Source: Thermomonas carbonis | Lineage (GTDB): Bacteria; Pseudomonadota; Gammaproteobacteria; Xanthomonadales; Xanthomonadaceae | Assembly: GCF_014396975.1 (NCBI RefSeq) | Contig: NZ_CP060719.1 | Coordinates: 2,824,001 to 2,888,000 of the forward strand | DNA length: 64,000 nucleotides | Reading direction: 5' to 3' | Shown here: positions 25,541 to 34,384 of the stretch, one piece after another | How the letters are laid out: every line of letters starts with the position of its first letter | How positions within the stretch are numbered: position 1 is the first letter of the stretch | Notes under the pieces: model-generated | What the model was told of the DNA's origin: nothing | Databases searched by the model: none | What the model saw: the letters and a program-made list of their open reading frames with translations, nothing else | Program-made: the position numbers and the translations under genes

Positions 25541-26634
25541 CCCGCTGCCTCGCGCATCGGCAGGGTCACGACGAATTCGCTGCCGATGCCGAGCTGGCTT
25601 TCCACCCGGATGTGCCCGCCCTGCAGTTCGACCAGCCGCCGGGTCAGGGCCAGGCCCAGCCCGGTGCCGGGGCGACGCTCGGCATTGGTGGGGTCGAGCC
25701 GCTCGAATTCCACGAACAGGCGCGCACGATCTCCTTCCGCGATCCCGATGCCGGAATCGCGAACGGACAGGAGCAGGTCGCTGCCGACCCGGCGGGCGGT
25801 GACGCGTACGCTGCCGCCGGTGTCGGTGAACTTGACCGCGTTGGATGCGAGGTTCAGCAGGACCTGCTTGAACTTCTGGCGGTCCAGCCGTACGTGGACC
25901 AGCCCATCCTCCAGCGCCCACGACAGCTCGAGCTGCTTGCTCGCGACCATCGTCGCCAGCACGGCGCATGCCTCCTCGATGGCGGTGGCGAGGTCGAACA
26001 TCTCCTCGTGCAACTCCATGCGGCCGGCCTCGATCTTGGAGATATCCAGCAGGTCGTTCACCAGGTGAAGCAGGTGGTTGCCGCTGCTGGCGATGTCGAG
26101 CAGGAAGCTGTGCTGGCGGTCGGTCAATGCGCCGGCCTTGCCGTCGACCAGCAGCTCCGAGAAACCGATGATGCCGTTGAGCGGGGTGCGCAATTCGTGC
26201 GACATGTTGGCCAGGAACTGGCTCTTGAGCCGGCTGGCCTGCAGCAGCGAGGCCTCCACGCGCTTGCGCTCGGTGACGTCGCGAATCGCGCTCAGGACCA
26301 TGGGCCCGGCTGCGGTCTGGACCGGGCTCAGGCTGATTTCCACCGGGAACTCCTCGCCATCCCCCCGTCGGCCGTACAGGTCCAGGCCTTCGCCCATCCC
26401 GCGCGCGCGCGGATGGGCGAAGAAGCCGTTGCGATGCGCCGCATGGTTGACGCGAAAGCGCTCCGGCAGCAGGTATTCGATCGGTCTTCCGAGGATCTCC
26501 GCGCGTTCGTAGCGGAACAGGCCCTGGGCCTGGCTGTTGGCCAGCGCGATGCGGCCGTCGCCGTCCACCATCACGATGGCATCCGGCATCGCTTCGAGCA
26601 GGTCGTGTAGATTCTGATCGACCTTGCCAGGCAT
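25537..26634 (-). CDS. PAS-sensor histidine kinase
   Basis: Soluble histidine kinase of 365 residues: PAS (about 8-125), HisKA with phospho-accepting H146 in NMSHELRTPLNG, and HATPase_c with N box NLASNAVKF, D box DSGIGI and G box GTGLGL. The frame is open to a TTG at 26862, but ATG 26634 is preferred because GAGGA lies 9 bases upstream and the PAS begins at once. There are no transmembrane helices or receiver domain, so it probably signals to the two REC domains of the coupled downstream gene (4-base overlap). The sensed signal is unknown. Confidence 0.85.
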   Translation of the reverse strand: MPGKVDQNLHDLLEAMPDAIVMVDGDGRIALANSQAQGLFRYERAEILGRPIEYLLPERFRVNHAAHRNGFFAHPRARGMGEGLDLYGRRGDGEEFPVEISLSPVQTAAGPMVLSAIRDVTERKRVEASLLQASRLKSQFLANMSHELRTPLNGIIGFSELLVDGKAGALTDRQHSFLLDIASSGNHLLHLVNDLLDISKIEAGRMELHEEMFDLATAIEEACAVLATMVASKQLELSWALEDGLVHVRLDRQKFKQVLLNLASNAVKFTDTGGSVRVTARRVGSDLLLSVRDSGIGIAEGDRARLFVEFERLDPTNAERRPGTGLGLALTRRLVELQGGHIRVESQLGIGSEFVVTLPMREAAG

Positions 26635-26907
26635 TTCGATTCGTCCTCGACAATCTGCCAACCGGAACGCCATCTTGCTGGCGCCGGCAAAGGGCTTGTC
26701 GAGCCTACGCCCCCCGCCTGCGCGCGACCAGTGGCAATATTCACGCAGGGCGACCGAGCACTGCTGCTTTCGGGTCACATGCGAGGGATAGCGTGAATGA
26801 TCGAACCCGAGGCGGGCACCCGCTCCCGGGTTACCCTGTCGCCCCCCCCGCGATGCAGGCAAGGCGGTTCACCTGTCGAACAGCATTCGCCTGCTTCCTG
26901 AAGCACG
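26635..26907. other. divergent intergenic region between kinase and copA
   Basis: A 273-base gap that must hold the promoters for the kinase operon (-) and copA (+). The kinase ribosome binding site GAGGA is at 26644-26648 (- strand). An interrupted inverted repeat lies at about 26660-26685 (CCGG-CGCC against GGCG-CCGG), and a run of eight C is at 26842-26849. I see no convincing copper-responsive operator or -35/-10 pair. Confidence 0.4.
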
Positions 26908-28650
26908 ATGAACGACGAGACCAGTCGCTTCCCCGATACGACGAGACGCAGGCTGCTGCGCGGAATGGCCCTCGGAAGCGCAGCGGCAGGCCTGGGCCTG
27001 TGGCGCGAACCGGTGTGGGCCTTGGCGACGCCGAACCAGTCAGGCGTGCTCGCCGGCAAGGACTTCGATCTCAGCATCGGTCGCACGCCGGTCAACATCA
27101 CCGGTCGCGCGGCGTCGGCGATCACCGTCAATGGGTCCCTGCCCGGCCCGATCCTGCGCTGGCGCGAAGGCGACGAGGTGACGCTGCGCGTGCGCAACAC
27201 GCTCGCCGAAACCAGCGCGATCCATTGGCACGGCATCCTGCTGCCGGCCAACATGGACGGCGTGCCGGGCCTGAGCTTCCACGGTATCGAACCCGGCGGC
27301 GACTATCTGTACCGCTTCAGGGTGCGGCAGTCCGGCACTTACTGGTACCACAGCCATTCCAGCCTGCAGGAACAGGCAGGTGTGTACGGCGCGCTGATCG
27401 TCGACCCGCTCGAGCCCGAGCCCTTCGCCTTCGACCGCGACTACGTGGTGATGCTGTCCGACTGGACCGACATGGATCCGCATCGGCTGTTCGCGCGGCT
27501 GAAGAAGCGCAGCGACTACGACAACCTCTACAAGCGCACCGTCGGCGATTTCCTGCGCGATGCACGCGAAGATGGAATCACCGCTGCAGTCGCCGATCGC
27601 AAGGCCTGGGGGGCGATGCGGATGAGCCCCACCGACCTCGCCGACGTCAACGGCAATACCTATACCTACCTCGCCAACGGCCGCCGTGCCGACGACGACT
27701 GGACCGGCCTGTTCACGCCCGGCGAGCGCGTGCGCCTGCGCTTCGTCAACGGCGCGGCGATGACCTTCTTCGATGTGCGCATTCCCGGCCTGAAGCTCAC
27801 CGTCGTTGCCGCCGACGGACAGAACATCCAGCCGGTCGAGGTCGACGAATTCCGCATCGCGCCGGCGGAAACCTTCGACGTGATCGTGCAACCCGAGCGC
27901 GACGAGGCCCATGTGGTGTTCGCGCAGGCGATGGATCGCAGCGGCCACGCACGCATCACCCTCGCTCCGCGGATGGGCATGCGCGCGCCCTCCCCCGCCC
28001 TCGACAAGCGCGCCTTGCTGACGATGGACGACATGGGCCACGGCAGTCATGCGATGTCGACTGCAGAGATGAGCTGCGGCGCGAACATGGATCACTCGAA
28101 GATGTCGATGCCGATGTCGACACCGATGCAGGCGCATCCGGCCAGCGAGACCGGCAATCCGTTCGTCGACATGCAGACGATGTCGCCGACGCCGCGGCTG
28201 GACGATCCCGGCATCGGCCTGCGCGACAACGGCCGCCGCGTGTTGCGTTACGCCGACCTGCACAGCCTGCAGGTGCCCGATGACGACCGCGAACCATCGC
28301 GCGAGATCGAGCTGCACCTGACCGGGCACATGGAGCGCTTCGTCTGGGGCTTCGATGGCATCAAGTTCTCGGATGCCGAACCGGTGCGGCTGAAATACGG
28401 CGAACGCGTGCGCTTCACCCTGGTCAACGACACCATGATGGAACACCCGGTGCACCTGCACGGGATGTGGAGCGACCTGGAGGATGCCGACGGAAAGTTC
28501 CTGGTGCGCAAGCACAGCGTCAGTATCCCGCCGGGCACGAAACGGAGCTTCCGCGTCACTGCGGATGCACTCGGTCGTTGGGCGTTCCACTGCCACATGC
28601 TGATGCACATGGAAGCCGGGATGATGCGCGAAGTGCGGGTGGAGGAATGA
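26908..28650 (+). CDS. copA: CopA-type multicopper oxidase
   Basis: Periplasmic copper-resistance oxidase of 580 residues. The N-terminus is a Tat signal (TRRRLLRGMALG, residues 12-23). All four copper-binding histidine motifs are present: HWHG at 106-109, WYHSHS at 146-151, HPVHLHGMW near 513 and FHCHMLMHMEAGMM near the C-terminus, the last supplying the type 1 site. A methionine- and histidine-rich stretch (about residues 372-410) is the extra copper-binding segment typical of the PcoA/CopA group. It would oxidise Cu(I) to Cu(II). It overlaps copB by 4 bases. Confidence 0.93.
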   Translation: MNDETSRFPDTTRRRLLRGMALGSAAAGLGLWREPVWALATPNQSGVLAGKDFDLSIGRTPVNITGRAASAITVNGSLPGPILRWREGDEVTLRVRNTLAETSAIHWHGILLPANMDGVPGLSFHGIEPGGDYLYRFRVRQSGTYWYHSHSSLQEQAGVYGALIVDPLEPEPFAFDRDYVVMLSDWTDMDPHRLFARLKKRSDYDNLYKRTVGDFLRDAREDGITAAVADRKAWGAMRMSPTDLADVNGNTYTYLANGRRADDDWTGLFTPGERVRLRFVNGAAMTFFDVRIPGLKLTVVAADGQNIQPVEVDEFRIAPAETFDVIVQPERDEAHVVFAQAMDRSGHARITLAPRMGMRAPSPALDKRALLTMDDMGHGSHAMSTAEMSCGANMDHSKMSMPMSTPMQAHPASETGNPFVDMQTMSPTPRLDDPGIGLRDNGRRVLRYADLHSLQVPDDDREPSREIELHLTGHMERFVWGFDGIKFSDAEPVRLKYGERVRFTLVNDTMMEHPVHLHGMWSDLEDADGKFLVRKHSVSIPPGTKRSFRVTADALGRWAFHCHMLMHMEAGMMREVRVEE

Positions 28651-29525
28651 TGCGCGGCGCACTCGCCATCGGCCTGCTGCTGTGCATGCAATCCGCATTC
28701 GCCCAGGATCACTCGCAGCACGCGATGCCGCCATCGTCGCCGACCACGACGGACGAACACGCGCAACATCGCGAACACACGACTGGCGATGACGCACCCG
28801 GCGACTATCGCTCCCCTGTCCTCACCGATGCCGACCGCGCCGCCGCGTTCCCCGACCTGCACGGCCACGACATGTCCGCGCACATGGACGACGATCCCTT
28901 CGTGTGGATGGTGATGGCGGATCGATTCGAGTGGCAGCAAGGCGACGCAGTCGCCTGGGAAGGCACTGCATGGTTCGGCCATGACCGCGGGCGTCTCTGG
29001 CTGCGCAGCGAAGGCGAGCGCGAGCGTAACCACGGCACCGAGGCCAACATCGAAGCGCTGTGGGGCGAGCCGGTGAATGCGTGGTGGGACGTGCTGGCGG
29101 GTGTGCGCCACGACATCTCGAACGAACGCTTGGGCCACCACGGACAGGACTGGCTTGCCATCGGCGTGCAAGGCCTGGCGCCTTACAAGTTCGAGGTGCA
29201 GGCCACCGTCTATATCGGCGAGGGTGGGCAATCGATGCTGCAGGCGGAAGTCGAATACGAACTGCTGCTCACCAACAAGCTGATCCTCCAGCCGCGCATC
29301 GAGGCGACAGCGCTTGGTCGCAACGATGCAGTGCGCGGGATCGGCTCGGGGCTGGGTGAAGTGGATGCCGGCCTGCGCTTGCGCTACGAAGTGCGCCGCG
29401 AAGTCGCGCCCTACATCGGCATCGAGCGCGCGGTTCGCTTCGGCAAGACCGCGGACTTTGCACGTGCCCCTGGTGATGACGCGCACGAGACGCGATGGGT
29501 GGCGGGCGTGCGATTCTGGTTCTGA
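28647..29525 (+). CDS. copB: CopB outer-membrane copper resistance protein
   Basis: Outer-membrane protein of 292 residues with signal peptide ending AFAQ, then a histidine/methionine-rich N-terminal segment (DHSQHAM through HGHDMSAHMDDDPF) and a C-terminal beta-barrel domain ending in the phenylalanine-terminated strand RWVAGVRFWF. This is the CopB/PcoB family partner of CopA. Two adjacent ATGs (28647 and 28650) could serve; the first overlaps the copA stop. No copC, copD or copper sensor pair is adjacent. Confidence 0.9.
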   Translation: MMRGALAIGLLLCMQSAFAQDHSQHAMPPSSPTTTDEHAQHREHTTGDDAPGDYRSPVLTDADRAAAFPDLHGHDMSAHMDDDPFVWMVMADRFEWQQGDAVAWEGTAWFGHDRGRLWLRSEGERERNHGTEANIEALWGEPVNAWWDVLAGVRHDISNERLGHHGQDWLAIGVQGLAPYKFEVQATVYIGEGGQSMLQAEVEYELLLTNKLILQPRIEATALGRNDAVRGIGSGLGEVDAGLRLRYEVRREVAPYIGIERAVRFGKTADFARAPGDDAHETRWVAGVRFWF

Positions 29526-29544
29526 GAGGCGCTGCTCACGCCCT

Positions 29545-29577
29545 TGTAGCCCGGATAAGCGCAGCGCATCCGCGGCT
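29545..29577. repeat. REP-like hairpin element
   Basis: The sequence TTGTAGCCCGGATAAGCGCA and following bases form a short imperfect palindrome (CGGAT 29553-29557 with ATCCG 29569-29573, inner GCGC pairs). Very similar intergenic elements are scattered through many proteobacterial genomes. It lies between the convergent copB and phosphopantetheinyl transferase genes and could serve as a transcript-end structure. It is the only copy I found in the window. Confidence 0.5.
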
Positions 29578-29611
29578 CTTCCCCGATTCTCCGACGCAAT
29601 CCCGCCCGGAC

Positions 29612-30298
29612 TCACACGTCCTTGCGATACCGCCAGTGCGCAGGCGTGTGAAGCCCTTCCCCGCCATCGATCTCGATCTGCATGCCCGGCGCGATCGCCA
29701 CCGACAGCGCGCCATCGCCCAGGATCCAGCTGGTGGCTTCGGCATCGTCGACATTGCTCGGCAACGACGTCACGCGTCGTGATTCGCCGGGCAACAGGCC
29801 GGTGCCACTGCGCTTGCCGCGCGCTTCCTTCAAGGTCCACAGCCGATGGAATGCGAGGCTGTAGTCGGTATCGTCCAGCCGATCGAGGCCGGCGGCTTCC
29901 TCCGGTGAAAACGTGAATCGTGCAAGTGCGCGCAGGTCACGCGTACGTCGCGGCAATTCGACATCGACACCCACCGGCACCGTCGCGAGTGCAATCGCCA
30001 GCCAGTCGCCGCTGTGGCTGATCGACAACGACAGCAGCGACGGCTGCCCATCGACGCGTAGTTGCGGACGCCCATCATCGTACCGATACAGCGCGATCCT
30101 CCGCGAATCGATCAGCAGCAAGTCCGCCGCAAGCACGCGTGCCTGCCAGTGACCCGCCAGGAAACTGCGCCGGCGCACGTCGGCGGTCATCGCCTGCAGG
30201 CGCTTGGCTTCGTCGTCGCTCAGCCAGTCCTCGCCCAGGTGATCGCTTAACGCATCGAGCCGGCCGAGCCACACTCGCGCGGCCGGCATCGTTGCCAT
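29612..30298 (-). CDS. 4'-phosphopantetheinyl transferase (Sfp type)
   Basis: Converts apo acyl carrier proteins to the holo form by adding the coenzyme A-derived arm, presumably for the two ACPs of the aryl-polyene operon. It has 228 residues. Family motifs: SISHSG at 92-97, GVDVE at 110-114 (Mg-binding D112 and E114) and WTLKEA at 154-159 with K157/E158. It is the last gene of the operon, one base after the excinuclease-like gene, and converges with copB. Confidence 0.88.
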   Translation of the reverse strand: MATMPAARVWLGRLDALSDHLGEDWLSDDEAKRLQAMTADVRRRSFLAGHWQARVLAADLLLIDSRRIALYRYDDGRPQLRVDGQPSLLSLSISHSGDWLAIALATVPVGVDVELPRRTRDLRALARFTFSPEEAAGLDRLDDTDYSLAFHRLWTLKEARGKRSGTGLLPGESRRVTSLPSNVDDAEATSWILGDGALSVAIAPGMQIEIDGGEGLHTPAHWRYRKDV

Positions 30299-30299
30299 G

Positions 30300-30740
30300 T
30301 CACTTGACCTTGGCGTATACGCCCTTCAGGGCCACGCCGGCCATCAGTCCGCCTGCGCCGCATTCGTACTGCGTCGCGCTGCTGAACACCTGGTTCTTGT
30401 AGTTGCTTTCGATGTCGATCACCGCGTTGGCACCGCGCTCCTTCGCGGCTGCCTGCAGCGCTTTCATCGCGCCCAGGAACACCCACTGGCAGGCGGTGGC
30501 GTCGCTCTTGCCGAAGGCATTGGTCTTGCGGTTGGTATTGGCTGCGCCGAGTCGATCGGTCACCGCTGGCGCACGCGCACCCTTGAAGTGGAACTGCACC
30601 GAACCATCCAGGGTGCCATCGGCCTTGCCGGCGGCAATCGCGGTGGCGATGTCGAACTGGTGGCGTGTGTCGCGGGCATCGGCAGCGGGAGCCGCGGCCA
30701 GGGTCAGCACGGTGGCAAGGGCAAGGGTCAGTCGGCGCAT
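30300..30740 (-). CDS. small secreted protein of aryl-polyene clusters (excinuclease-ATPase-like annotation)
   Basis: A 146-residue exported protein (signal peptide ends near ADA, residue 22). The mature part has AKERGANAVIDIESNYKNQ and ECGAGGLMAGVALKG, resembling the YbjQ-like heavy-metal-binding fold. Homologues in xanthomonadin/APE clusters are often labelled excinuclease ATPase subunit, a name with no functional support here. Its role is unknown. The position 20 bases after the ketosynthase and 1 base before the phosphopantetheinyl transferase puts it in the operon. Confidence 0.7.
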   Translation of the reverse strand: MRRLTLALATVLTLAAAPAADARDTRHQFDIATAIAAGKADGTLDGSVQFHFKGARAPAVTDRLGAANTNRKTNAFGKSDATACQWVFLGAMKALQAAAKERGANAVIDIESNYKNQVFSSATQYECGAGGLMAGVALKGVYAKVK

Positions 30741-30760
30741 GCGTGGATTCCTCTGTTGAG

Positions 30761-32017
30761 TCAGGACCAGCGGCGCAACACCAGCGAGGTGTTGATGCCG
30801 CCGAAGGCGAAATTGTTGCTCATGGCGTATTCGCCGTCGATCAGGCGGCCGCCACCCGGTTCGCTGGGCAGGATGTAATCGAGCGCGCCGCAGCGCGGAT
30901 CGACATCGCGCAGGTTGGCGGTGGGATGGAACCAGCCCTCGCGCAGCATCTCAAGCGTCACCCAGGCCTCCATCGCGCCACAGGCGCCGAGGGTGTGGCC
31001 GGTGTAGCTCTTCAGCGAACTGATCGGCATGCGTTCGCCAAAGACGGCGTGGGTGGCGGTGGTTTCGGCGATGTCGCCGTGTTCGGTGGCGGTGCCATGC
31101 GCATTGACGTAGGCGATCGCGTCAGGCGACAAGCCAGCATCCTCCAGCGACAACCGCATTGCCTGCGCCATGGTCGCGGCATTCGGCTGGGTCACGTGCT
31201 GGCCATCGCTGTTGGTGCCGAAACCGACGATCTCCGCGTGGATCGTCGCACCGCGCGCGAGTGCATGTTCCAGGTCTTCCAGCACCAGGGTGCAGCCGCC
31301 CTCGCCGATCACCAGGCCACTGCGTGACACATCGAAGGGCCGCGGCGTGGTCTCCGGCGCATCGTTGTCGCTGCTGGTCGCGAACAACGTGTCGAATACG
31401 GTGGTCGCGGTGACATCCAGTTCTTCCGAGCCACCGGCGAGCATCGCCACCTGCTTGCCCGCCTTGATCGCTTCGTAGGCGTAGCCGATGCCCTGGCTGC
31501 CCGAGGTGCACGCGCTCGAGGTAGTGACGATGCGACCGGTGATGCCGAAGAACACGCCCATGTTCACCGGCGCGGTGTGCGCCATCATCCGGATGTAGGT
31601 GGTCGCGTTGATGTACTGGGTGTTGAACTCGGCGAGCATGCGGCCGAAGTCGCTCATCGACGACGGCGTGCCCGCAGAGGATCCATAGGAAATGCCGACC
31701 TTGCCGCTCTTCAGCAACGGATCGCCAAGCAGGCCGGCATCGATCAGGGCGAGCTCGCTTGCGCGCGTGGCCAGCAAGGCGACCCGGCCCATCGAGCGCG
31801 TCGCCTTGCGGTTGTAATGGTCCGGCAGCTCGAACGGCTGCGCGGGCACCCCGAGTCGCGAGTTGAGGCCTTTGTATTCGCCCCACTCGGGGAAGTGGCG
31901 CACCGCGTTGCGACCGGTCTTCAACCAGGCCTGCACCGTCGGCCAGTCATGACCGAGCGGGCCCAGCACGCCACGGCCCGTCACGACCACACGGCGATTT
32001 CCATTCGCAGCACTCAC
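30761..32017 (-). CDS. beta-ketoacyl-ACP synthase (FabF-like, APE)
   Basis: Condensing enzyme of 418 residues for polyene chain extension. The Cys-His-His triad is complete: C170 in SSACTSGSQ, H307 in NAHGTATEHGD and H341 in SYTGHTLGA. Start is GTG 32017, overlapping the ketoreductase stop by 4 bases. It is the second of two complete ketosynthases in this operon; the chain-length-factor-like gene at the operon start is a third, short relative. Confidence 0.9.
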   Translation of the reverse strand: MSAANGNRRVVVTGRGVLGPLGHDWPTVQAWLKTGRNAVRHFPEWGEYKGLNSRLGVPAQPFELPDHYNRKATRSMGRVALLATRASELALIDAGLLGDPLLKSGKVGISYGSSAGTPSSMSDFGRMLAEFNTQYINATTYIRMMAHTAPVNMGVFFGITGRIVTTSSACTSGSQGIGYAYEAIKAGKQVAMLAGGSEELDVTATTVFDTLFATSSDNDAPETTPRPFDVSRSGLVIGEGGCTLVLEDLEHALARGATIHAEIVGFGTNSDGQHVTQPNAATMAQAMRLSLEDAGLSPDAIAYVNAHGTATEHGDIAETTATHAVFGERMPISSLKSYTGHTLGACGAMEAWVTLEMLREGWFHPTANLRDVDPRCGALDYILPSEPGGGRLIDGEYAMSNNFAFGGINTSLVLRRWS

Positions 32018-32742
32018 AACATGCCTCCGTTGACCGAGATCACCTGGCGAGTGACGTACGACGCATCGTCCGACATCAGATAGGCGACCGCTGCGGCCAC
32101 GTCGTCCGGCTTGCCAACACGCCGCAGCGGGATCATCTTCATCGCCTCATCGATGATTTCGGGCGGCAGCATCTCGGTCTCGATCAGACCGGGCGCGACG
32201 CAATTGACGGTGATCTCGCGCTTCGCCAGTTCCAGCGCCAGCGCCTTGGTCGCGCCGATGATGCCCGCCTTGGACGCGCTGTAGTTGGTCTGCCCACGAT
32301 TGCCGGCGAGGCCGGACACCGACGACAACGTCACGATGCGACCGGGTTTGCGACGCCGCACCATCGGCATCACGCAGGGCTGCAGCACGTTGTAGAAACC
32401 GTCCAGGTTGGTGTGGATGACCGTGTCCCACTCTTCGCCGGTCATCGCCGGGAAGGCGTTGTCGCGGGCGATGCCGGCATTGCAGACCACGCCGTGGTAC
32501 GCGCCATGCGCGGCGATGTCGGCGTCGATCGCGGTGGCGCAGCCGGCGCGGTCGGCGACGTCGAATTCGAGTACCCGGGCGTTGCGGCCCAGCGCCTCGA
32601 TCTCGGCGACGACGGCTTCGGCAAGGTCGCGGCGGCTGCGGCAATGCACGGCGATATCGAAACCGTCGCGGGCGAGTCGCAACGCGATCGCGCGGCCGAT
32701 GCCGCGGCTGGCGCCAGTGACGAGGATGCAGCGGTCGGTCAT
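32014..32742 (-). CDS. 3-oxoacyl-ACP reductase (FabG-like, APE)
   Basis: Short-chain dehydrogenase that reduces the beta-keto group to hydroxyl after each condensation. It has 242 residues from ATG 32742, with cofactor loop TGASRGIG at 10-17 and catalytic S141/Y154/K158 in NYSASK context, plus NAG at 88-90. The frame continues upstream, but this ATG overlaps the dehydratase stop by 4 bases, the usual coupling in this operon. NADPH is the likely cofactor. Confidence 0.9.
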   Translation of the reverse strand: MTDRCILVTGASRGIGRAIALRLARDGFDIAVHCRSRRDLAEAVVAEIEALGRNARVLEFDVADRAGCATAIDADIAAHGAYHGVVCNAGIARDNAFPAMTGEEWDTVIHTNLDGFYNVLQPCVMPMVRRRKPGRIVTLSSVSGLAGNRGQTNYSASKAGIIGATKALALELAKREITVNCVAPGLIETEMLPPEIIDEAMKMIPLRRVGKPDDVAAAVAYLMSDDASYVTRQVISVNGGML

Positions 32743-33203
32743 GAGCGTGGGTCGTTGAGGTAGAGGTCGGGATCTGGCGGTTCGAACACGGAGACATTGG
32801 CGCTGGCGATTTCGCGCTCGCCATCGAGCAGGCGGCAGGCGAACATCCCCAGGCCATTGTCGCCCATCAGCTCGCGGTGGCATTCGATGCGCAGGCGCAG
32901 GCCGAACGGCAGCCACGGCTGGTGGCAATGGTAGCGACGGGTGCCGAGCAGGAAGCCGGGCTTGACCGGCTCACCACGCGACAGGGCGCGCCCGCCGGCC
33001 CAGGCGGCGATGCCCTGCGCCATGTATTCGATGCCGAGCCAGGCCGGCAGGCCGGGATCGTGTTCGTCGGCCAGCAGGTGATGCGCATGCACGGTGGCCT
33101 CGGCAATGACCCCGTCCGCATCGCAATGGATGACACGGTCGATCCACAGCATGCCGCCGCGATGCGGCACCAGGCGTTCGACGGCGGCGTCATGCGCTTC
33201 CAT
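32739..33203 (-). CDS. 3-hydroxyacyl-ACP dehydratase-like hotdog protein (APE)
   Basis: A 154-residue hotdog-fold protein expected to dehydrate the 3-hydroxyacyl intermediate and create the polyene double bonds. It carries VPHRGGMLWIDRV (residues 11-23), like the FabA/FabZ PHR-PxLxxD entry motif, and GIEYMAQGIAAWAG in the long helix. Start ATG 33203 touches the stop of the preceding ketosynthase by one base. A second dehydratase domain is fused to the ligase at 42824-44506, so the operon has two. Confidence 0.82.
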   Translation of the reverse strand: MEAHDAAVERLVPHRGGMLWIDRVIHCDADGVIAEATVHAHHLLADEHDPGLPAWLGIEYMAQGIAAWAGGRALSRGEPVKPGFLLGTRRYHCHQPWLPFGLRLRIECHRELMGDNGLGMFACRLLDGEREIASANVSVFEPPDPDLYLNDPRS

Positions 33204-34384
33204 CAAGCGGCACTCAGGATCAGTGCGGCATTGCTGCCGCCGAACGCGAACGACTGGCTCAACACATGCCGCAACGGACGCTCGCTGCGTTCGCCCGGCA
33301 TTGCCAGGCGGATCGGCGCCAGCGCGGGATCGGCGACGCCATCCCACCAGTGCGGCGGCAAACAATGCGCCGGATTGCGCGCGATTGCGATCCAGCAAAG
33401 CGCGGCCTCGATCGCCCCAGCCGCGCCGAGCGCATGACCGGTCAACGGCTTGGTGGAACTGCAGGGCACCTCGATCCCCAGCGTGCGTTGCACCGCGCCG
33501 GCTTCCATCGCATCGTTCTGCGGGGTCGCGGTGCCGTGCAGGTTCACGTAATTGATGTCCGATGCGTCGATGCCGGCACGCGCCAGCGCCTCGCGGATCG
33601 CGTGCTCCGCGCCCTTGCCTGCTGGATCCGGCGCGGACATGTGGTGGGCATCGGCGGTCTCGCCCCAGCCCGCGAGCCGCACCGGGCCGGATTCGCGGGT
33701 CATCAAAAACAGTGCCGCGCCTTCGCCGATGTTGATGCCGTTGCGATTCGCCGAGAACGGGTTGCAGCGTTGCGTCGACACTGCCCCGAGCGCAGCGAAA
33801 CCCGCCACGGTGAACCGGCACAGCGAATCCGCGCCACCGGTGACCACGGCATCGGCCATGCCTGCCTTCAACAGCCGAGCGGCCGAGGCCATCGCCTTCG
33901 CGCTGGACGAACACGCAGTGGAGATCACGTGCGCCGGGCCGCGCAGGCCGAGTTCCGCGGCCACGAACATCGCCGGCGTGCCCATTTCCTGCTGCCGGTA
34001 ATGGAACGAGTCCGGCCACGTGCCATGGGCGAGGAAATGTCGATGCGCGTCCTCGCTTTCGCCGACGCCCGAGGTGCTCGATCCCAGCACCACGGCGACG
34101 CGATCGGCACCGTATCGCGCAATCGCAGTTGCAACCGATGCGCGAAGCGGTGCAAGCGCAAGACGCAGCAACTGGTTGTTGCGACCACGCAGCTCGACCG
34201 GCACATCGTCGAGCGACGGCAACTCGCCCGGCACCAGCCCGAGCGCGGTCGGCGCGCCGGTAAACGCATCGCTTGACGCCACGCCACGTGGTGCGTCATC
34301 GGCGAACAGCGCAGCAGCGACGTCATCGACATCGCGGCCGAGCGCGCAGGCGATGCCGAGTTCGTTGAGGTAGAACGCGCTCAA
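33203..34384 (-). CDS. beta-ketoacyl-ACP synthase (APE)
   Basis: Second complete ketosynthase, 393 residues. The triad is C158 in STACSSSAKA, H283 in NLHGTATPQND and H317 in LTGHALGAAGA. The start is TTG 34384, which overlaps the stop of the DUF3261 lipoprotein; no better in-frame codon is nearby, and the family N-terminus starts right here (FYLNELGIACALG). The frame upstream of TTG is antisense noise. The diverged pair of ketosynthases is typical of aryl-polyene clusters. Confidence 0.85.
   Translation of the reverse strand: MSAFYLNELGIACALGRDVDDVAAALFADDAPRGVASSDAFTGAPTALGLVPGELPSLDDVPVELRGRNNQLLRLALAPLRASVATAIARYGADRVAVVLGSSTSGVGESEDAHRHFLAHGTWPDSFHYRQQEMGTPAMFVAAELGLRGPAHVISTACSSSAKAMASAARLLKAGMADAVVTGGADSLCRFTVAGFAALGAVSTQRCNPFSANRNGINIGEGAALFLMTRESGPVRLAGWGETADAHHMSAPDPAGKGAEHAIREALARAGIDASDINYVNLHGTATPQNDAMEAGAVQRTLGIEVPCSSTKPLTGHALGAAGAIEAALCWIAIARNPAHCLPPHWWDGVADPALAPIRLAMPGERSERPLRHVLSQSFAFGGSNAALILSAA

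Noticed and set aside
22370..26068. A 1232-codon + strand frame opposite the EAL protein and kinase
   Set aside because: It is antisense to clear REC, PAS and EAL motifs, and its translation is low-complexity His/Gln/Arg-rich.
26635..26862. Longer kinase start at TTG 26862
   Set aside because: The added residues have no domain or composition like the rest, and ATG 26634 has GAGGA 9 bases upstream.
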